From Prochlorococcus sp. AG-402-B05 (lineage in GTDB: Bacteria; Cyanobacteriota; Cyanobacteriia; PCC-6307; Cyanobiaceae), in the NCBI GenBank assembly GCA_003279635.1, contig QCHK01000004.1, positions 1 through 64,000 of the forward strand: a stretch of 64,000 bases of DNA, read 5' to 3'. Every line of letters begins with the position of its first letter. The stretch's first letter is position 1. Positions 1 through 10,022 of the stretch are shown here, piece by piece. The notes under the pieces are model-generated. The model was given only the letters and a program-made list of their open reading frames with translations, was not told where the DNA came from and searched no databases. Position numbers and translations under genes: made by a program.

Positions 1-24
1 AATATTTTGTAGATAGGTTTATTT

Positions 25-1110
25 ATGGGAAGTAGTTTCGGAAAACTTTTTACTATTAGCACCTTTGGCGAATCTCACGGAGGAGGTGTTGGTGTAATTA
101 TTGATGGATGTCCTCCAAGGTTGGAGCTTGATATTAATGAAATACAAAATGATCTCAATCGAAGGAGGCCAGGACAAAGCAAAATAACTACTCCAAGAAA
201 CGAAAGTGATGAAGTTGAAATCATTAGTGGTCTTTTAGGTAATAAAACCTTAGGAACACCAATTGCCATGGTTGTAAGAAATAAAGATCATCGGCCTAAG
301 GATTATTCTGAAATTAAAAAAACTTTTAGGCCATCTCACGCTGATGCTACATATCAGAAAAAATATGGAATTCAGGCTTCCAGTGGCGGCGGTCGAGCAT
401 CCGCAAGAGAAACGATAGGTAGAGTTGCCGCCGGTTCTGTTGCAAAGCAACTTCTTACTAAGTCTACTAACACGGAAATACTCGCTTGGGTAAAGAGAAT
501 TCATGATATTGAGGCTGAGATTCATCCGGGTGATGTTACTTTTGATGAGATTGAGAAAAATATTGTTCGATGTCCAAATCAATCAGCTGCAGATTTAATG
601 ATTCAGAGAGTGGAGGATTTTGGTAAAGAAGGTGACTCCTGTGGTGGAGTAATAGAATGTGTTGTTCGAAATCCGCCAGTTGGTCTTGGTATGCCTGTTT
701 TTGATAAGTTAGAAGCTGATTTAGCAAAGGCATTAATGTCTTTGCCTGCCACTAAAGGTTTTGAGGTTGGATCAGGTTTCGGAGGTACTTATTTGAAAGG
801 CAGCGAACATAATGATCCTTTTTTGCCATCAGATTCCGATCAATTGAAAACTGCCACTAACAATTCAGGCGGAATTCAAGGAGGTATAAGTAATGGTGAG
901 GATATAGTTCTGAGAGTTGGTTTTAAACCAACAGCTACTATTAGGAAAAGTCAAAAGACAATTGATGAGGATGGTAATGCAACAACTCTCAAGGCGACAG
1001 GAAGACATGATCCTTGTGTGTTGCCAAGGGCCGTTCCAATGGTCGAAGCAATGGTTGCGCTAGTTTTAGCTGATCATTTACTTAGGCAAAAAGGTCAATG
1101 TACTGACTAA
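25..1110 (+). CDS. aroC: Chorismate synthase
   Basis: Makes chorismate from 5-enolpyruvylshikimate-3-phosphate, the last step of the shikimate pathway; the enzyme needs reduced FMN. The 361-residue protein has the usual length. The N-terminal GESHG signature lies at about residues 15-19, the basic RRRPGQ segment near 46-51, and the glycine- and arginine-rich [15 protein letters not shown] signature near 122-136. The ATG start places GSSFGKLF directly before the signature, as in homologues. The gene is convergent with the minus-strand eda-like gene across a 70-base AT-rich gap without a clear terminator. Assignment is secure. Confidence 0.97.
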   Translation: MGSSFGKLFTISTFGESHGGGVGVIIDGCPPRLELDINEIQNDLNRRRPGQSKITTPRNESDEVEIISGLLGNKTLGTPIAMVVRNKDHRPKDYSEIKKTFRPSHADATYQKKYGIQASSGGGRASARETIGRVAAGSVAKQLLTKSTNTEILAWVKRIHDIEAEIHPGDVTFDEIEKNIVRCPNQSAADLMIQRVEDFGKEGDSCGGVIECVVRNPPVGLGMPVFDKLEADLAKALMSLPATKGFEVGSGFGGTYLKGSEHNDPFLPSDSDQLKTATNNSGGIQGGISNGEDIVLRVGFKPTATIRKSQKTIDEDGNATTLKATGRHDPCVLPRAVPMVEAMVALVLADHLLRQKGQCTD

Positions 1111-1180
1111 TGATCAAATAATAATTATTTACGATACATTGCTAATCACAAAATTGATTTTAGGTTTTTAGAATAAATTA

Positions 1181-1816
1181 TTAATAATTATTTAGCCATA
1201 TCTCTAGATTTTTATCAGGTGTTTGATTTCGCAATTCTCTTCCGATGACCAAAGCATCGTATCCACTTTTGAGGAATTTTTTTAAATTATGACTTTTAAT
1301 TCCACCGGCACCAATAAAAAAAATATCCTTTTTTTTAAAGTCTTTTAATTCATTTATAAAGTTAATTCCTAATTTTGATGCTGGAAAGATTTTTACAATT
1401 TTATATCCTAGATCGACTGCCTCTTTGAAATTTTCAATATTTGATATCCCTGGAATAACTAATTGATTGTATTCAATGGCTTGTATATGAATTTCTTTAT
1501 TAAAGAATTGACTCATCGAATAATTAACATCTAATGAGAGAATTGATTCTAAAGATTGCCTTGAAGAAATTGATGCAACACCAATATTAATTGATTTAAA
1601 TCTTTTTTTTATTTCTAATATTAAATTTACCCATTCTCGATGTGAATCCCACCCTATTTCAATATTTTTTATACCGAAATTAGACAAATTCTCAATTTTA
1701 GAAAGTAAAACTTCCTTTTTTTTTGAGAGATTAAAAAAATTATGTTCAAGTCTAATTACAACTATAAGCGGCTGTATCCTAAGAGATTTTATTAAATTAT
1801 TCTGCTTAGCTTCCAA
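1181..1816 (-). CDS. eda: KDPG/KHG aldolase-like protein (Eda family)
   Basis: Belongs to the class I aldolase family that cleaves 2-keto-3-deoxy-6-phosphogluconate to pyruvate and glyceraldehyde-3-phosphate (Entner-Doudoroff pathway). Visible family features are the VVIR strand near the N-terminus, the motif IPGISN in mid-protein, and VKIFPAS, whose lysine corresponds to the Schiff-base lysine of E. coli Eda. The catalytic glutamate is kept in NIEIGWDS, but the following arginine of the usual EVTLR motif is replaced by Asp, and the GAGT and PTGGI segments read GVAS and GAGGI. The substrate may therefore differ from KDPG. It lies 16 bases downstream of ftsH on the same strand. Family is sure, substrate is not. 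Confidence 0.8.
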   Translation of the reverse strand: MEAKQNNLIKSLRIQPLIVVIRLEHNFFNLSKKKEVLLSKIENLSNFGIKNIEIGWDSHREWVNLILEIKKRFKSINIGVASISSRQSLESILSLDVNYSMSQFFNKEIHIQAIEYNQLVIPGISNIENFKEAVDLGYKIVKIFPASKLGINFINELKDFKKKDIFFIGAGGIKSHNLKKFLKSGYDALVIGRELRNQTPDKNLEIWLNNY

Positions 1817-1832
1817 GAATTATATTTTTCTA

Positions 1833-3680
1833 CTAAGCATATTCAGCAACTTTTACTTCATGGCGAATTAACAAATCCTGGAATTCTAGAGAATCAACCG
1901 TCTCAGTTTCCATAAGCATTGCTGTTAACTCCTCAAGTACTTGGCGATTGTCGTTTAAAGCCTTTTTAGCTCTTTCGTATGCTATCTCAACAAGAACTGA
2001 AACTTCTGAATCAATTGTTGCTGCTGTATCTTCAGAAAAATCTCTTTCTGCAGAGATGTCTCTACCAAGGAACATCCCACCCTGTGAACGTCCTAAAGCT
2101 ACAGGCCCTAACTTGTCACTCATACCAAATTTGGTAATCATTTGCCGTGCGACTGAAGCTACTTGCTTTAGATCATTTGATGCTCCTGTGGTTACTTCGT
2201 CTTCTCCATAAATGATTTCCTCTGCAACTCTTCCTCCAAGAGCAACAGCCATTTGATTTTGTAGGTAAGACCTTGAATAAAGTCCAGATTCCATTCTTTC
2301 TTCACTTGGTGTGAAAAAAGTTAATCCTCCAGCTCCACCTCTTGGAATGATTGAGATCTTTTGCACAGGGTCATAATCAGGCATCACAGCACCAACGACT
2401 GCATGGCCAGCTTCATGATAAGCAACTAACTTTTTACGCTTTTCACTAATCACTGAGTCTTTCTTCTCAGGACCTACCATTATTCTCTCGATTGCATCAC
2501 TAACCTCATCGTTACTCACTTCTGTTAATTCTCTTCTGGCAGCCAATATGGCAGCTTCATTTAATAGATTTGCTAAATCTGCCCCAGTAAAACCAGGGGT
2601 CCTTCTAGCTACTTGATCAAGGTCAACTGCCTTTGAAAGTGTTTTACTTTTTGCATGAACATTCAGTATTTGCAATCTCCCTGAGTAATCAGGTCTGTCG
2701 ACAGTTACTTGCCTGTCAAATCTTCCTGGTCTCATGAGTGCTGAGTCGAGCACATCAGGTCTATTTGTAGCTGCAACAATAATTATTCCTGAGTTTCCCT
2801 CAAATCCATCCATTTCAGTTAGCAGTTGGTTTAGCGTTTGCTCTCTTTCATCATTACCTCCTCCAAGTCCTGCTCCACGCTGACGACCAACAGCATCTAT
2901 TTCATCAATAAAAACTATACAAGGAGCATTCTTTTTAGCTTGTTCAAAAAGGTCTCTGACTCTACTCGCACCAACGCCAACAAACATCTCTACAAACTCA
3001 GATCCAGAAATGGAAAAGAATGGAACTGAAGCTTCACCTGCAACTGCCTTTGCAAGCAAAGTTTTACCCGTTCCAGGAGGTCCAACTAATAAAACACCTT
3101 TAGGAATTTTCGCTCCTACAGCTGTGAAGCGATCAGGATTTTTTAAGAAATCAACTACTTCAGTAAGTTCAAGCTTTGCACCTTCAATTCCAGCAACATC
3201 TCCAAAAGTAACTTTTGTTTCAGGCTCCATTTGAAGTCTTGCTTTACTCTTTCCAAAATTCATTGCTGGGTTTCCACCACCACCAGAGCCTGCTCTTCTG
3301 AATAGAAAAAATAGACCTCCTAATAAAAGAATTGGAAAAATTAAGCTAGTAGCAGCTTGCTGTAAAGGATTGGCTTGAGTAGTTGGTTGTACGGCAATAT
3401 CGACGTCATTATCAGTGAGTAATTGGAGTAATTGTTGGTCAGGAGCCAAATTAACTAAAGCCCTGTTCCCATCACTTTCAACAATTTGAGCAGTTCCTTT
3501 GTCTGGAGAAATAAGAACCCTGCTTATTTGCTTCTCTTGAACAGCTTCTATGAAGTCACTATATCTAAGTGTTCTAGATGATTTTGTCGGGCTTGGCTTA
3601 TCGAAAAAAGCACTTCCAACAAAAATAACAACTACAACAATTAGGACATAAAGACCAATGTTTCTCCAGCGTTTGTTCAA
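1833..3680 (-). CDS. ftsH: ATP-dependent zinc metalloprotease FtsH
   Basis: Membrane-anchored AAA+ protease that degrades damaged membrane proteins; in cyanobacteria FtsH complexes remove photodamaged D1 from photosystem II. The 615 residues have a first membrane helix near 8-24, a lumenal/periplasmic domain, a second helix near 108-127 followed by a glycine stretch, Walker A GPPGTGKT near 200, the second-region-of-homology segment [20 protein letters not shown], and the zinc site HEAGH near 420. Length and order are complete. Cyanobacteria carry several FtsH paralogues, and I cannot tell which orthologue this is. It follows sat by 43 bases and precedes eda by 16, so the three may be cotranscribed. 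Confidence 0.96.
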   Translation of the reverse strand: MNKRWRNIGLYVLIVVVVIFVGSAFFDKPSPTKSSRTLRYSDFIEAVQEKQISRVLISPDKGTAQIVESDGNRALVNLAPDQQLLQLLTDNDVDIAVQPTTQANPLQQAATSLIFPILLLGGLFFLFRRAGSGGGGNPAMNFGKSKARLQMEPETKVTFGDVAGIEGAKLELTEVVDFLKNPDRFTAVGAKIPKGVLLVGPPGTGKTLLAKAVAGEASVPFFSISGSEFVEMFVGVGASRVRDLFEQAKKNAPCIVFIDEIDAVGRQRGAGLGGGNDEREQTLNQLLTEMDGFEGNSGIIIVAATNRPDVLDSALMRPGRFDRQVTVDRPDYSGRLQILNVHAKSKTLSKAVDLDQVARRTPGFTGADLANLLNEAAILAARRELTEVSNDEVSDAIERIMVGPEKKDSVISEKRKKLVAYHEAGHAVVGAVMPDYDPVQKISIIPRGGAGGLTFFTPSEERMESGLYSRSYLQNQMAVALGGRVAEEIIYGEDEVTTGASNDLKQVASVARQMITKFGMSDKLGPVALGRSQGGMFLGRDISAERDFSEDTAATIDSEVSVLVEIAYERAKKALNDNRQVLEELTAMLMETETVDSLEFQDLLIRHEVKVAEYA

Positions 3681-3723
3681 TGTTCTTTTATATCTTTAAA
3701 GAGTTTAATAGGAATAGGTCCAA

Positions 3724-4896
3724 CTATGCGGCTCTTAGTACATCAACGACGCTTTTAAATGCAAACCATTCAGGAATTTCGTCTCCACTTCTGAGCATTT
3801 TTCTGAATTGAGTGCCACTCAATTTTTTTATGTGTAATCCTTTTTCTTTAGCATAATCGGCGGTTACATAGCCTTCCTCCTCTGTAAATACAAGATTTAG
3901 AGATGGAACTGTTTGCATTTCTAATTCTTGGCAGCACTCGTTTGCAAAATTTTGAGCATCATATGGACCATAAAAATCTTCACCATTTAGAGAGGACTTA
4001 CAGCCGGCCATATCTCTTCCGATAATAAAGTGAGTACATCCATAATTCCTTCTGATAATCATGTGCTGCAAAGCCTCTCTTGGCCCAGCCATATGCATCG
4101 AATAAGGAAGATATGACCACCTAATTTTCGGATTATTAACTTCAGAGGCAAGTTTTTCATAGGTTTGAAATCTTACTGATCCAGGAATGTCATCTTCTTG
4201 AGTTGGTCCACAAGTTGGGTGAACAAGAACGACACCATTTTTACTGACATTATTGGCTTCTAAGGCTCTTGTGAAAAGCTCATAATGGGCTCTATGAATT
4301 GGATTTCTGCACTGGAATGCGACTACATCTTCTCCAGAAGGAAGGTTCTCTCTTACTTGAGCAGGAGTTTGGCAAGTAAAAACTCTTTTAGGTAATTCTA
4401 AACCTTTTATTGAGCCTCCTAAATAATATTTTTTCCTCTCCATAGATATCATTCTTACTGCAGGATGCTCCAAAGAAGTTGTTCCATAGCAAAATTTGGC
4501 TTCAATAACTTTGTCAGGAGTCCATTTTTCTTGTATTTCTAAAATTGCTAGTTCTTGATCTTTGTAATTTAGTACAACTGAATCTCCTGGATTTATATCT
4601 TCTCTATCTGTATCCATCACAATGGGCAAACCAAAAAGCAAACCTGATTCAAGTCGATTTTGTTTAACGACTGAGTTGTAATTTTTCTCACTCATGAACC
4701 CATTTAAAGGAGAAAAAGCACCTATCAAAAGAAGTTCAATATCACAAGCATTTCTATCAGAACAATTTAAAGTTTTAAAAGAATTTTTTTTTAACTCTTT
4801 TGCTTCTTGATCCTTAGCCATTAGGTTTATAAGTTCTCCACCATAAGGTTTGATTAAACCTGAGAGATTTTTATTAGAACTTTGCTTGCTAGTCAT
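3724..4896 (-). CDS. sat: Sulfate adenylyltransferase (ATP sulfurylase)
   Basis: Activates sulfate with ATP to adenylyl sulfate, the first step of sulfate assimilation. The active-site motif RNPIHRAHYE (HxxH type) and the downstream GRDMAG segment are present, and the domain order matches the monofunctional bacterial enzyme. The frame is open back to a TTG at 4974, but that codon lies inside the psbO terminator stem. The ATG at 4896 is preceded by a purine-rich AAAGAGAA and gives about 390 residues beginning MTSKQ, so I chose it; an ATG at 4941 is the other option. It heads the sat-ftsH-eda group. Confidence 0.93.
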   Translation of the reverse strand: MTSKQSSNKNLSGLIKPYGGELINLMAKDQEAKELKKNSFKTLNCSDRNACDIELLLIGAFSPLNGFMSEKNYNSVVKQNRLESGLLFGLPIVMDTDREDINPGDSVVLNYKDQELAILEIQEKWTPDKVIEAKFCYGTTSLEHPAVRMISMERKKYYLGGSIKGLELPKRVFTCQTPAQVRENLPSGEDVVAFQCRNPIHRAHYELFTRALEANNVSKNGVVLVHPTCGPTQEDDIPGSVRFQTYEKLASEVNNPKIRWSYLPYSMHMAGPREALQHMIIRRNYGCTHFIIGRDMAGCKSSLNGEDFYGPYDAQNFANECCQELEMQTVPSLNLVFTEEEGYVTADYAKEKGLHIKKLSGTQFRKMLRSGDEIPEWFAFKSVVDVLRAA

Positions 4897-4972
4897 TTTC
4901 TCTTTAAGTAACCGGGAAATTCTCCCAGATAGGGGGCCCATATTTAAGAAATTGTTTTCATTAAATTCAGCC

Positions 4973-5008
4973 AATAAAAAAAGAGGGTTTTAACCCCCTT
5001 TTTTTATT
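4973..5008 (-). terminator. Rho-independent terminator after psbO
   Basis: An inverted repeat with a G/C core (GGGTT paired with AACCC) extended by A7/T7 runs lies 18 bases beyond the psbO stop codon. The flanking A and T tracts allow a U-rich tail in either direction, but only minus-strand genes flank it. It separates the strongly expressed psbO from sat. Confidence 0.85.
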
Positions 5009-5025
5009 GATTAAGATGATTATTT

Positions 5026-5829
5026 TTAGGCTTTGCGACCATAGAAGATACCTTTGATTTTGATATCAACAGGATCTTTTGATCCAAGGTCATTATCTGA
5101 AGGTTGGATAGCAACAAATTTGCCACCAAATTCATCAGTGTCTGCATCAACACTATCGACAGTAAGAGTTATTTCACCTTTACCGCCAAGATCATCTTTA
5201 ACATTTTCTCTGGCAAGATCATCATCATCACCCCCACGAGCAATGAGAGCTTGAGCATATTCAACACCGGTTGATTTAGCGCGACTCTTTGGATCAAGAA
5301 AGTCTGCAGATCTATAGCTTGGAGTTGTTGTTGGACCTGAAAATTCAGCTCCTGGCTCAATTGATTTTCCTTTTTTGGATTCTGCAACCATCTCTTTAAC
5401 AGAGAATGCAAAAGGAAATTCCTCTCCATTTGGAGCTAGAACAGTAATTAGAGAGAAGTCAATACCACCTTTTTCAGTGAATTTTCCTCCGGAAAGATCT
5501 CCATAAACTTCATCAAGACTTGTATTGAAGCGAGGACTGATGATTTTTGCAATTGCAAAATCAGATTTATTTCGCTTGTTACCTGGAAGTTTTACTGAAA
5601 CTTCTGTTGGCTGAAGGCATAAACTTTTAAATTGACCATCAGCATTAATAGAACCCGATGAACCCGCTGGTAAAACAGTGCAAGCATCAGCTTGGCCAGT
5701 ATTAACAACATTGCCAAAACGAGCATTACCTTGCTCGCGCCCTTTTAAAGCTGCAGATGCGCTTGATGGGAGAGTTGTAAAGGTGAGACAAAAAGCCAGC
5801 ATCAAAGCCAGCAGAGGACGAAATCGCAT
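5026..5829 (-). CDS. psbO: Photosystem II manganese-stabilising protein PsbO
   Basis: Extrinsic lumenal 33-kDa-type subunit that shields and stabilises the Mn4CaO5 cluster of photosystem II. The 267-residue precursor starts with a signal peptide: basic MRFRP, a hydrophobic stretch, then an SSASA-A cleavage region near residue 26. The two conserved cysteines that form a disulfide are in ADACTVLP and KSLCLQP. The mature part is a beta-barrel-type sequence ending in the KGIFYG segment typical of the family. It stands alone between its terminator and a 229-base upstream region. A small GC hairpin sits just before the start codon. Confidence 0.97.
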   Translation of the reverse strand: MRFRPLLALMLAFCLTFTTLPSSASAALKGREQGNARFGNVVNTGQADACTVLPAGSSGSINADGQFKSLCLQPTEVSVKLPGNKRNKSDFAIAKIISPRFNTSLDEVYGDLSGGKFTEKGGIDFSLITVLAPNGEEFPFAFSVKEMVAESKKGKSIEPGAEFSGPTTTPSYRSADFLDPKSRAKSTGVEYAQALIARGGDDDDLARENVKDDLGGKGEITLTVDSVDADTDEFGGKFVAIQPSDNDLGSKDPVDIKIKGIFYGRKA

Positions 5830-5846
5830 GAGAGGGCTAGATGACT

Positions 5847-5860
5847 GCGGTCGAAACCGC
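5847..5860 (-). promoter_or_regulatory. 5'-UTR hairpin upstream of psbO
   Basis: A perfect 5-bp GC-rich stem (GCGGT/ACCGC on either strand) closes a four-base loop, reading UUCG in the psbO transcript. It ends 17 bases before the psbO ATG, in otherwise AT-rich sequence. No Shine-Dalgarno sequence is visible between hairpin and start. A TTGACA hexamer on the minus strand at 5889-5894 may be part of the promoter, but no convincing -10 box is spaced from it. Role is inferred. Confidence 0.4.
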
Positions 5861-6058
5861 CCAATTAATTCAGTTGGGATATTACAGGTGTCAAATACTT
5901 CTTTTCACAAGCATCTGACAGCTCTATACAACCCGTAGCTTTTGCTTTGATGGATTTACCACATCGATTTCATTCAAAACCCTTTTGCAGCAGTCTTTTT
6001 TGGCGTTTAGGCTCTGATTTTAGAAAAAAAACAAATTCGAAAAATATCAATAAATTCT

Positions 6059-7315
6059 CTATTTTAAATTTCTAATTTCATCTAAAAGTTGATGGGATAT
6101 TGCAAGTTTTGTTGAAAAAGATAAGTTTTTGACCATTTTTTTTGGACCTAACAAAAAACCACTGTTGAAGTTTTCATCAAATCCTTGCCCAGCTCTATCA
6201 ATGGGATTGGCCATGAGTAGGTCACAACCTTTTGAAACTCTTTTCTTCTCTCCCTTTTCAATGATTTCATTATCACTTCCTGTCTCAGCAGCAAAACCAA
6301 GGAAAATTTGATTTTCTAATTTTTTTTTCGTTTGATTTTTGATTAGGTCTGATGTCATTTCTAAGTCATCGAAAATGGACTTTAAAAAAAATTCTTTAGA
6401 GATTTTTTTTTCACTGGGACTATTATTTTTGAAATCTGATACTGCTGCAGCCATAACGATGACCTGAGCAGATGGTTGTAAATCATCAATTTTTGCTCCC
6501 ATTTCATTTGAGCTTCTAACTGGATAAGTATTCAGTCCCTCAAGCAAATCTTGTTGAACGCTTACTGGGCCATGAACTAAATCGACCTCTGCACCTCTTA
6601 ACTTTGCTGCTTGAGCTATCAAAACCCCCATCTTTCCACTGCTTCGATTAGTTAATTGTCTTGCGGCATCAAGAGCTTCGACGGTGGGACCAGCCGATAT
6701 GAGAAACCTTATGTCTTTTAAATCTTTAGTGAGAAATTTATTTTCAGCATGGAAAATAAATGCACTTTCAGAGGCCATTTCAATAATATCTAAATTGACC
6801 ATTTTCCCATCACCAACTCTGTCGCAAGCTAAAAGTCCTTCACTAGGTTCGAGAGTAATAACTTGGTCAATAGTTTTAACGTAATTCCAATTCTTTTTTA
6901 CTGATTGATTTTCCCACATTGAAGTATTCATGGCAGCAGCCATAACTATTTGAGATTGACTAGCTAAAAGAATGCTGGCTAAAAGTCCATCAGCACTTCC
7001 ACTGATAAATTTGGATAATGATGTAGCGCTCAATGGTGCAACAATAATTAGTTCTGCCCACTCAGCTAAAGCAATGTGCAATGGCTTGGTTTGAGAGTCA
7101 GCCCATTGATCTTTATCTTGGTAACATTTATTTCTGCTTAAAGTAGACAAAGATAAGGGACTAACTAAATTAGTGGCGCTTTGCGTTATGACGCACTTGA
7201 CCTCTGCACCAGCTTTAATTAGGCGGCTAACTAAAAGAGGAGCTTTAACAGCTGCAATACTCCCCGTAACAGCAACTAATATTTTTTTTTCAGATAAAGA
7301 AGTCGAATTAATCAT
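6059..7315 (-). CDS. coaBC: Bifunctional CoaBC (phosphopantothenoylcysteine synthetase/decarboxylase)
   Basis: Carries out two coenzyme A steps: ligation of cysteine to 4'-phosphopantothenate (CoaB, C-terminal) and decarboxylation to 4'-phosphopantetheine (CoaC, N-terminal FMN domain). The N-terminal flavoprotein half shows VTGSIAAVKAP, the AAAMNTSMW segment of the CoaC active site, and the LLACDRVGDGKM clamp (usual ACGxxGxGRM with a D for G). The CoaB half begins at ISAGPTVEALDAARQLTNRSSGKMG. Total 418 residues, normal for the fused enzyme. The upstream neighbour is divergent and the downstream gene is psbO. Confidence 0.95.
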   Translation of the reverse strand: MINSTSLSEKKILVAVTGSIAAVKAPLLVSRLIKAGAEVKCVITQSATNLVSPLSLSTLSRNKCYQDKDQWADSQTKPLHIALAEWAELIIVAPLSATSLSKFISGSADGLLASILLASQSQIVMAAAMNTSMWENQSVKKNWNYVKTIDQVITLEPSEGLLACDRVGDGKMVNLDIIEMASESAFIFHAENKFLTKDLKDIRFLISAGPTVEALDAARQLTNRSSGKMGVLIAQAAKLRGAEVDLVHGPVSVQQDLLEGLNTYPVRSSNEMGAKIDDLQPSAQVIVMAAAVSDFKNNSPSEKKISKEFFLKSIFDDLEMTSDLIKNQTKKKLENQIFLGFAAETGSDNEIIEKGEKKRVSKGCDLLMANPIDRAGQGFDENFNSGFLLGPKKMVKNLSFSTKLAISHQLLDEIRNLK

Positions 7316-7522
7316 GATATTTTGATTTTATATCAAATAGACCTTGAAAGATATTTTTCAAATTTAAAATAAGCTGCATTTTTTGTATTAAAGGAAATTT
7401 GATTTTTTATATCTTTGATGAAAATAATTTATTTTTGCTTTATTAGATCTTTCATTTATTATATTTATGTTAGAGAGTTAACTAATGAAAAAATCCTGAG
7501 GTAATTTTTTAACTTTTCTCTT

Positions 7523-7864
7523 ATGGCTCTAAGAATGCAGAAAACATTTTTATATAAATCATCTACAAAAATTGTTGATAGGTTAGCAAATTGGGCTGCA
7601 AATCCTTGGAGAAGGTATTCATTGTTAGCAATAATTTTTTTAATAGGCTTTTTAGTTGGTAGTTCTCTAGGTATGATTAATGGTGTAATAGCTTTGATGG
7701 ATCCTGTTGGAGCATTTATTGCTTTAATATTTTTGGAGTTATTAATTAAAGCTAGATTTGTATTTCTGAAGTCTAATAAACGAATAATACTAGTTAGGGT
7801 TTTTGATATGTTCAGAATTGGATTAACGTATGGACTTTTTTCAGAAGGTTTGAAACTATTATAA
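7523..7864 (+). CDS. DUF565 / Ycf20-like membrane protein
   Basis: A 113-residue protein resembling the DUF565/Ycf20 family of cyanobacteria and plastids, with the characteristic NPWRRYSL entry followed by a hydrophobic helix (about residues 34-52) and a second one (about 60-78). Plant Ycf20 relatives are linked to non-photochemical quenching, but the biochemical role is unknown. It is monocistronic, convergent with pyrB (17-base gap), with a 207-base AT-rich upstream region. Family placement rests on the motif and topology only. Confidence 0.7.
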   Translation: MALRMQKTFLYKSSTKIVDRLANWAANPWRRYSLLAIIFLIGFLVGSSLGMINGVIALMDPVGAFIALIFLELLIKARFVFLKSNKRIILVRVFDMFRIGLTYGLFSEGLKLL

Positions 7865-7881
7865 ATCTATTCTAAATATAA

Positions 7882-8901
7882 TTAATCTTTTTTATTTAAC
7901 CCTAGTAAATACAACAAAGCCATTCGTGTTGGAATACCATTTTCTACTTGTTTACTTATAAGATTGATTGAATTATCTTCAACTAATCGATTACTTATTT
8001 CTACTCCTCTATTCACTGGTCCAGGATGAAGAACAGGAACTTTCTTTTCACACCATTTTAAACTTTCATGGGTTATCCCATATTGTGCATAATAACTATC
8101 AAGATCCTTAAGCATATTTAGCTTCATTCTCTCTTTCTGTAATCGAAGTGTCATAACTGCATCACTATTTTTTAATGCGTCTTTTAGCGATCTTTTTATG
8201 AAAACAGAACCTCTCTTATTAATGGGATCAAAATTTTGCCCCCGTGGAGGATTCTGAACAAAATTAATGAATTCCTCTGGAAGAAGGCTGGGAGGTCCAC
8301 ATAGTGTTACCTCTGCGCCACATGCAGTTAGAGCCCAAAGGTTTGACCTGGCAACTCTAGAATGAAGAATATCTCCAACTATTGTAATTTTTTTATTTAA
8401 AAGACTATTAGTTGATGGTTCATTTGGATTAAAAAAAGTAGCAAGTGTAAATAGATCCAAAAGTCCTTGACTTGGATGGCTATGAAATCCATCACCTGCA
8501 TTGAGAATGGATGTATGGATGTTATTTATGTCAACGTAATTAGCTAACTCTGCGGGTACATTTGTTGACTCATGCCTAATTACTAAGATATCAGCCCCCA
8601 TTGAGATATATGTGAGAATAGTGTCTAAAGGAGTCTCTCCTTTGCTTAGAGAACTTGCAGATACAGAAAAATTTTGAACATCCGCAGATAGTCTCTTTGC
8701 TGCAAGTTCAAAGCTAGTTCTTGTTCTTGTACTTGGCTCGAAAAATAAGTTGGCGATTAATCTTCCATGAAGAGCGGGAAGTTTTCTAGAACTTGATTTA
8801 TGGACATCTTTAAATCTTGTTGTTAATTCTAAAACTGTTTTGTAATCCTCTAAAGAAAATGTAGATAAATCAAGAACGTGATTATGTTTCCAATTATTCA
8901 T
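7882..8901 (-). CDS. pyrB: Aspartate carbamoyltransferase catalytic chain
   Basis: Condenses carbamoyl phosphate with aspartate, the committed step of pyrimidine synthesis. The carbamoyl-phosphate loop [13 protein letters not shown] is at about residues 53-65, followed by the [12 protein letters not shown] segment and the C-terminal [11 protein letters not shown] motif. Length 339 is a little over the E. coli chain. No pyrI regulatory chain is adjacent. The start overlaps the stop of the upstream glycosylase gene by four bases (ATGA type), which implies translational coupling. Confidence 0.96.
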   Translation of the reverse strand: MNNWKHNHVLDLSTFSLEDYKTVLELTTRFKDVHKSSSRKLPALHGRLIANLFFEPSTRTRTSFELAAKRLSADVQNFSVSASSLSKGETPLDTILTYISMGADILVIRHESTNVPAELANYVDINNIHTSILNAGDGFHSHPSQGLLDLFTLATFFNPNEPSTNSLLNKKITIVGDILHSRVARSNLWALTACGAEVTLCGPPSLLPEEFINFVQNPPRGQNFDPINKRGSVFIKRSLKDALKNSDAVMTLRLQKERMKLNMLKDLDSYYAQYGITHESLKWCEKKVPVLHPGPVNRGVEISNRLVEDNSINLISKQVENGIPTRMALLYLLGLNKKD

Positions 8902-9467
8902 AATCCCTCAAATGTTGATGGTTCCCAACACTTATTTTTTGGAGGAATTCGATCACCTCTAACCCTTTTGCTAACACTTCTACTACTTTTAAGGTACCAA
9001 CGCCAAGGTATATCTTTGGCTTGCGAAATGCCAATCCTTGTGGTCTGAACAATATTTCCCTGTCTTGTTATATTTTCTCCTTCTGTTAACCAAAAATCAT
9101 TTGCAGGTGACAAGTGTAAATTGTCAAAATTCTTATTTAATCCAAATCTTTTTGCTAATAATCCAGGTCCAGAAGCAATTCTCTCGTGTTCTCCTTTTAT
9201 TGCTATCGATCGAAGAAGTACACCATTTGCCCAGTTTTTCTTCCCAGTAACAATATTTACACAACTATTAATGCCGTATGAAAGGTATATGTAAAATTTA
9301 CCCGGTTCACCAAAAAGGGTTTTGTTTCTTTGAGTTCTCCCTGAGAAGCCATGGCATGAAGCTTCTTCTTGAGAATAAGCCTCAGTTTCAACAATTGCGC
9401 CAGCAAGATAGCTATTTTTTGATAAGCGCTTAATTAAAAAACAGCCAATTAAGTTAGGTGCGACCAT
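8898..9467 (-). CDS. mpg: 3-methyladenine DNA glycosylase (AAG/MPG family), 5' end apparently frameshifted
   Basis: Base-excision repair glycosylase that removes alkylated purines such as 3-methyladenine. The family core is present: [23 protein letters not shown] and [11 protein letters not shown]. The first in-frame ATG (9467) starts inside the conserved N-terminus, because the frame continues upstream as EFFSRPSH, matching the family's usual FFxRP start, but reaches a stop without ATG, GTG or TTG. A second frame begins at an ATG at 9535 and would join perfectly if the A4 run (minus strand, 9492-9495) had one more A, giving 212 residues. This may be a real mutation, slippage or a sequence error. 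pyrB follows with a 4-base overlap. Confidence 0.85.
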   Translation of the reverse strand: MVAPNLIGCFLIKRLSKNSYLAGAIVETEAYSQEEASCHGFSGRTQRNKTLFGEPGKFYIYLSYGINSCVNIVTGKKNWANGVLLRSIAIKGEHERIASGPGLLAKRFGLNKNFDNLHLSPANDFWLTEGENITRQGNIVQTTRIGISQAKDIPWRWYLKSSRSVSKRVRGDRIPPKNKCWEPSTFEGL

Positions 9468-9722
9468 ATGAGATGGCCTTGAAAAGAATTCTTTTGTAAG
9501 AAGTGAGATTTGCTTACTATTTCTTTTTTATCCATATTACTGACTAAATAATAGATTTCTCTATCTTGCTGATTAATCTACCAACACTTAAAATTTCTTA
9601 AAAAGCTTTCAAATGGCAAGATGGTTTACGAACTTATTTGCCTAAACGAAAGCACTAAGATCTTTTTGTAATAAGTCGTCCATCTCATTATCTAAAGATC
9701 TTGAAAATTTTCTAACATAACT

Positions 9723-10010
9723 ATGACTAAAATTTCTTCATCTGATGTACGTAAGGTTGCACAGTTAGCTCGTTTAGAACTTCCAGCAGATCAAATAGAA
9801 ACCTATACAGAGCAACTCGAAGAAATACTTTCTTATGTTGATCAACTGCAAGAAATAGATACTGAAAATATCCCTCCAACTACTAGAGCTGTAGAGGTGG
9901 TTAATGCAATGAGGGATGATTTAGTTGAAGTTAATTGCTCAAGAGAAGATCTTCTTAATCAAGCACCTCATAGGGAAGGTGATTTTTTTAGAGTTCCCAA
10001 AATACTTTAA
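9723..10010 (+). CDS. gatC: Asp-tRNA(Asn)/Glu-tRNA(Gln) amidotransferase subunit C
   Basis: Small subunit of the GatCAB complex that converts misacylated Glu-tRNA(Gln) to Gln-tRNA(Gln). The 95 residues match the family throughout: [12 protein letters not shown], then [19 protein letters not shown], and the C-terminal [22 protein letters not shown]. The gatA and gatB partners are not in the window, which is normal for scattered gat genes. It is convergent with crtR across a 12-base gap. Confidence 0.96.
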   Translation: MTKISSSDVRKVAQLARLELPADQIETYTEQLEEILSYVDQLQEIDTENIPPTTRAVEVVNAMRDDLVEVNCSREDLLNQAPHREGDFFRVPKIL

Positions 10011-10022
10011 ATTTAGGAATTA

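Noticed and set aside
2838..3234. Plus-strand open frames opposite ftsH
   Set aside because: They are antisense shadows of a fully conserved gene, with no start signals.
4897..4974. Upstream extension of sat from a TTG codon
   Set aside because: The codon lies inside the psbO terminator, and the extra 26 residues do not resemble ATP sulfurylase. The ATG at 4896 has a better purine-rich leader.
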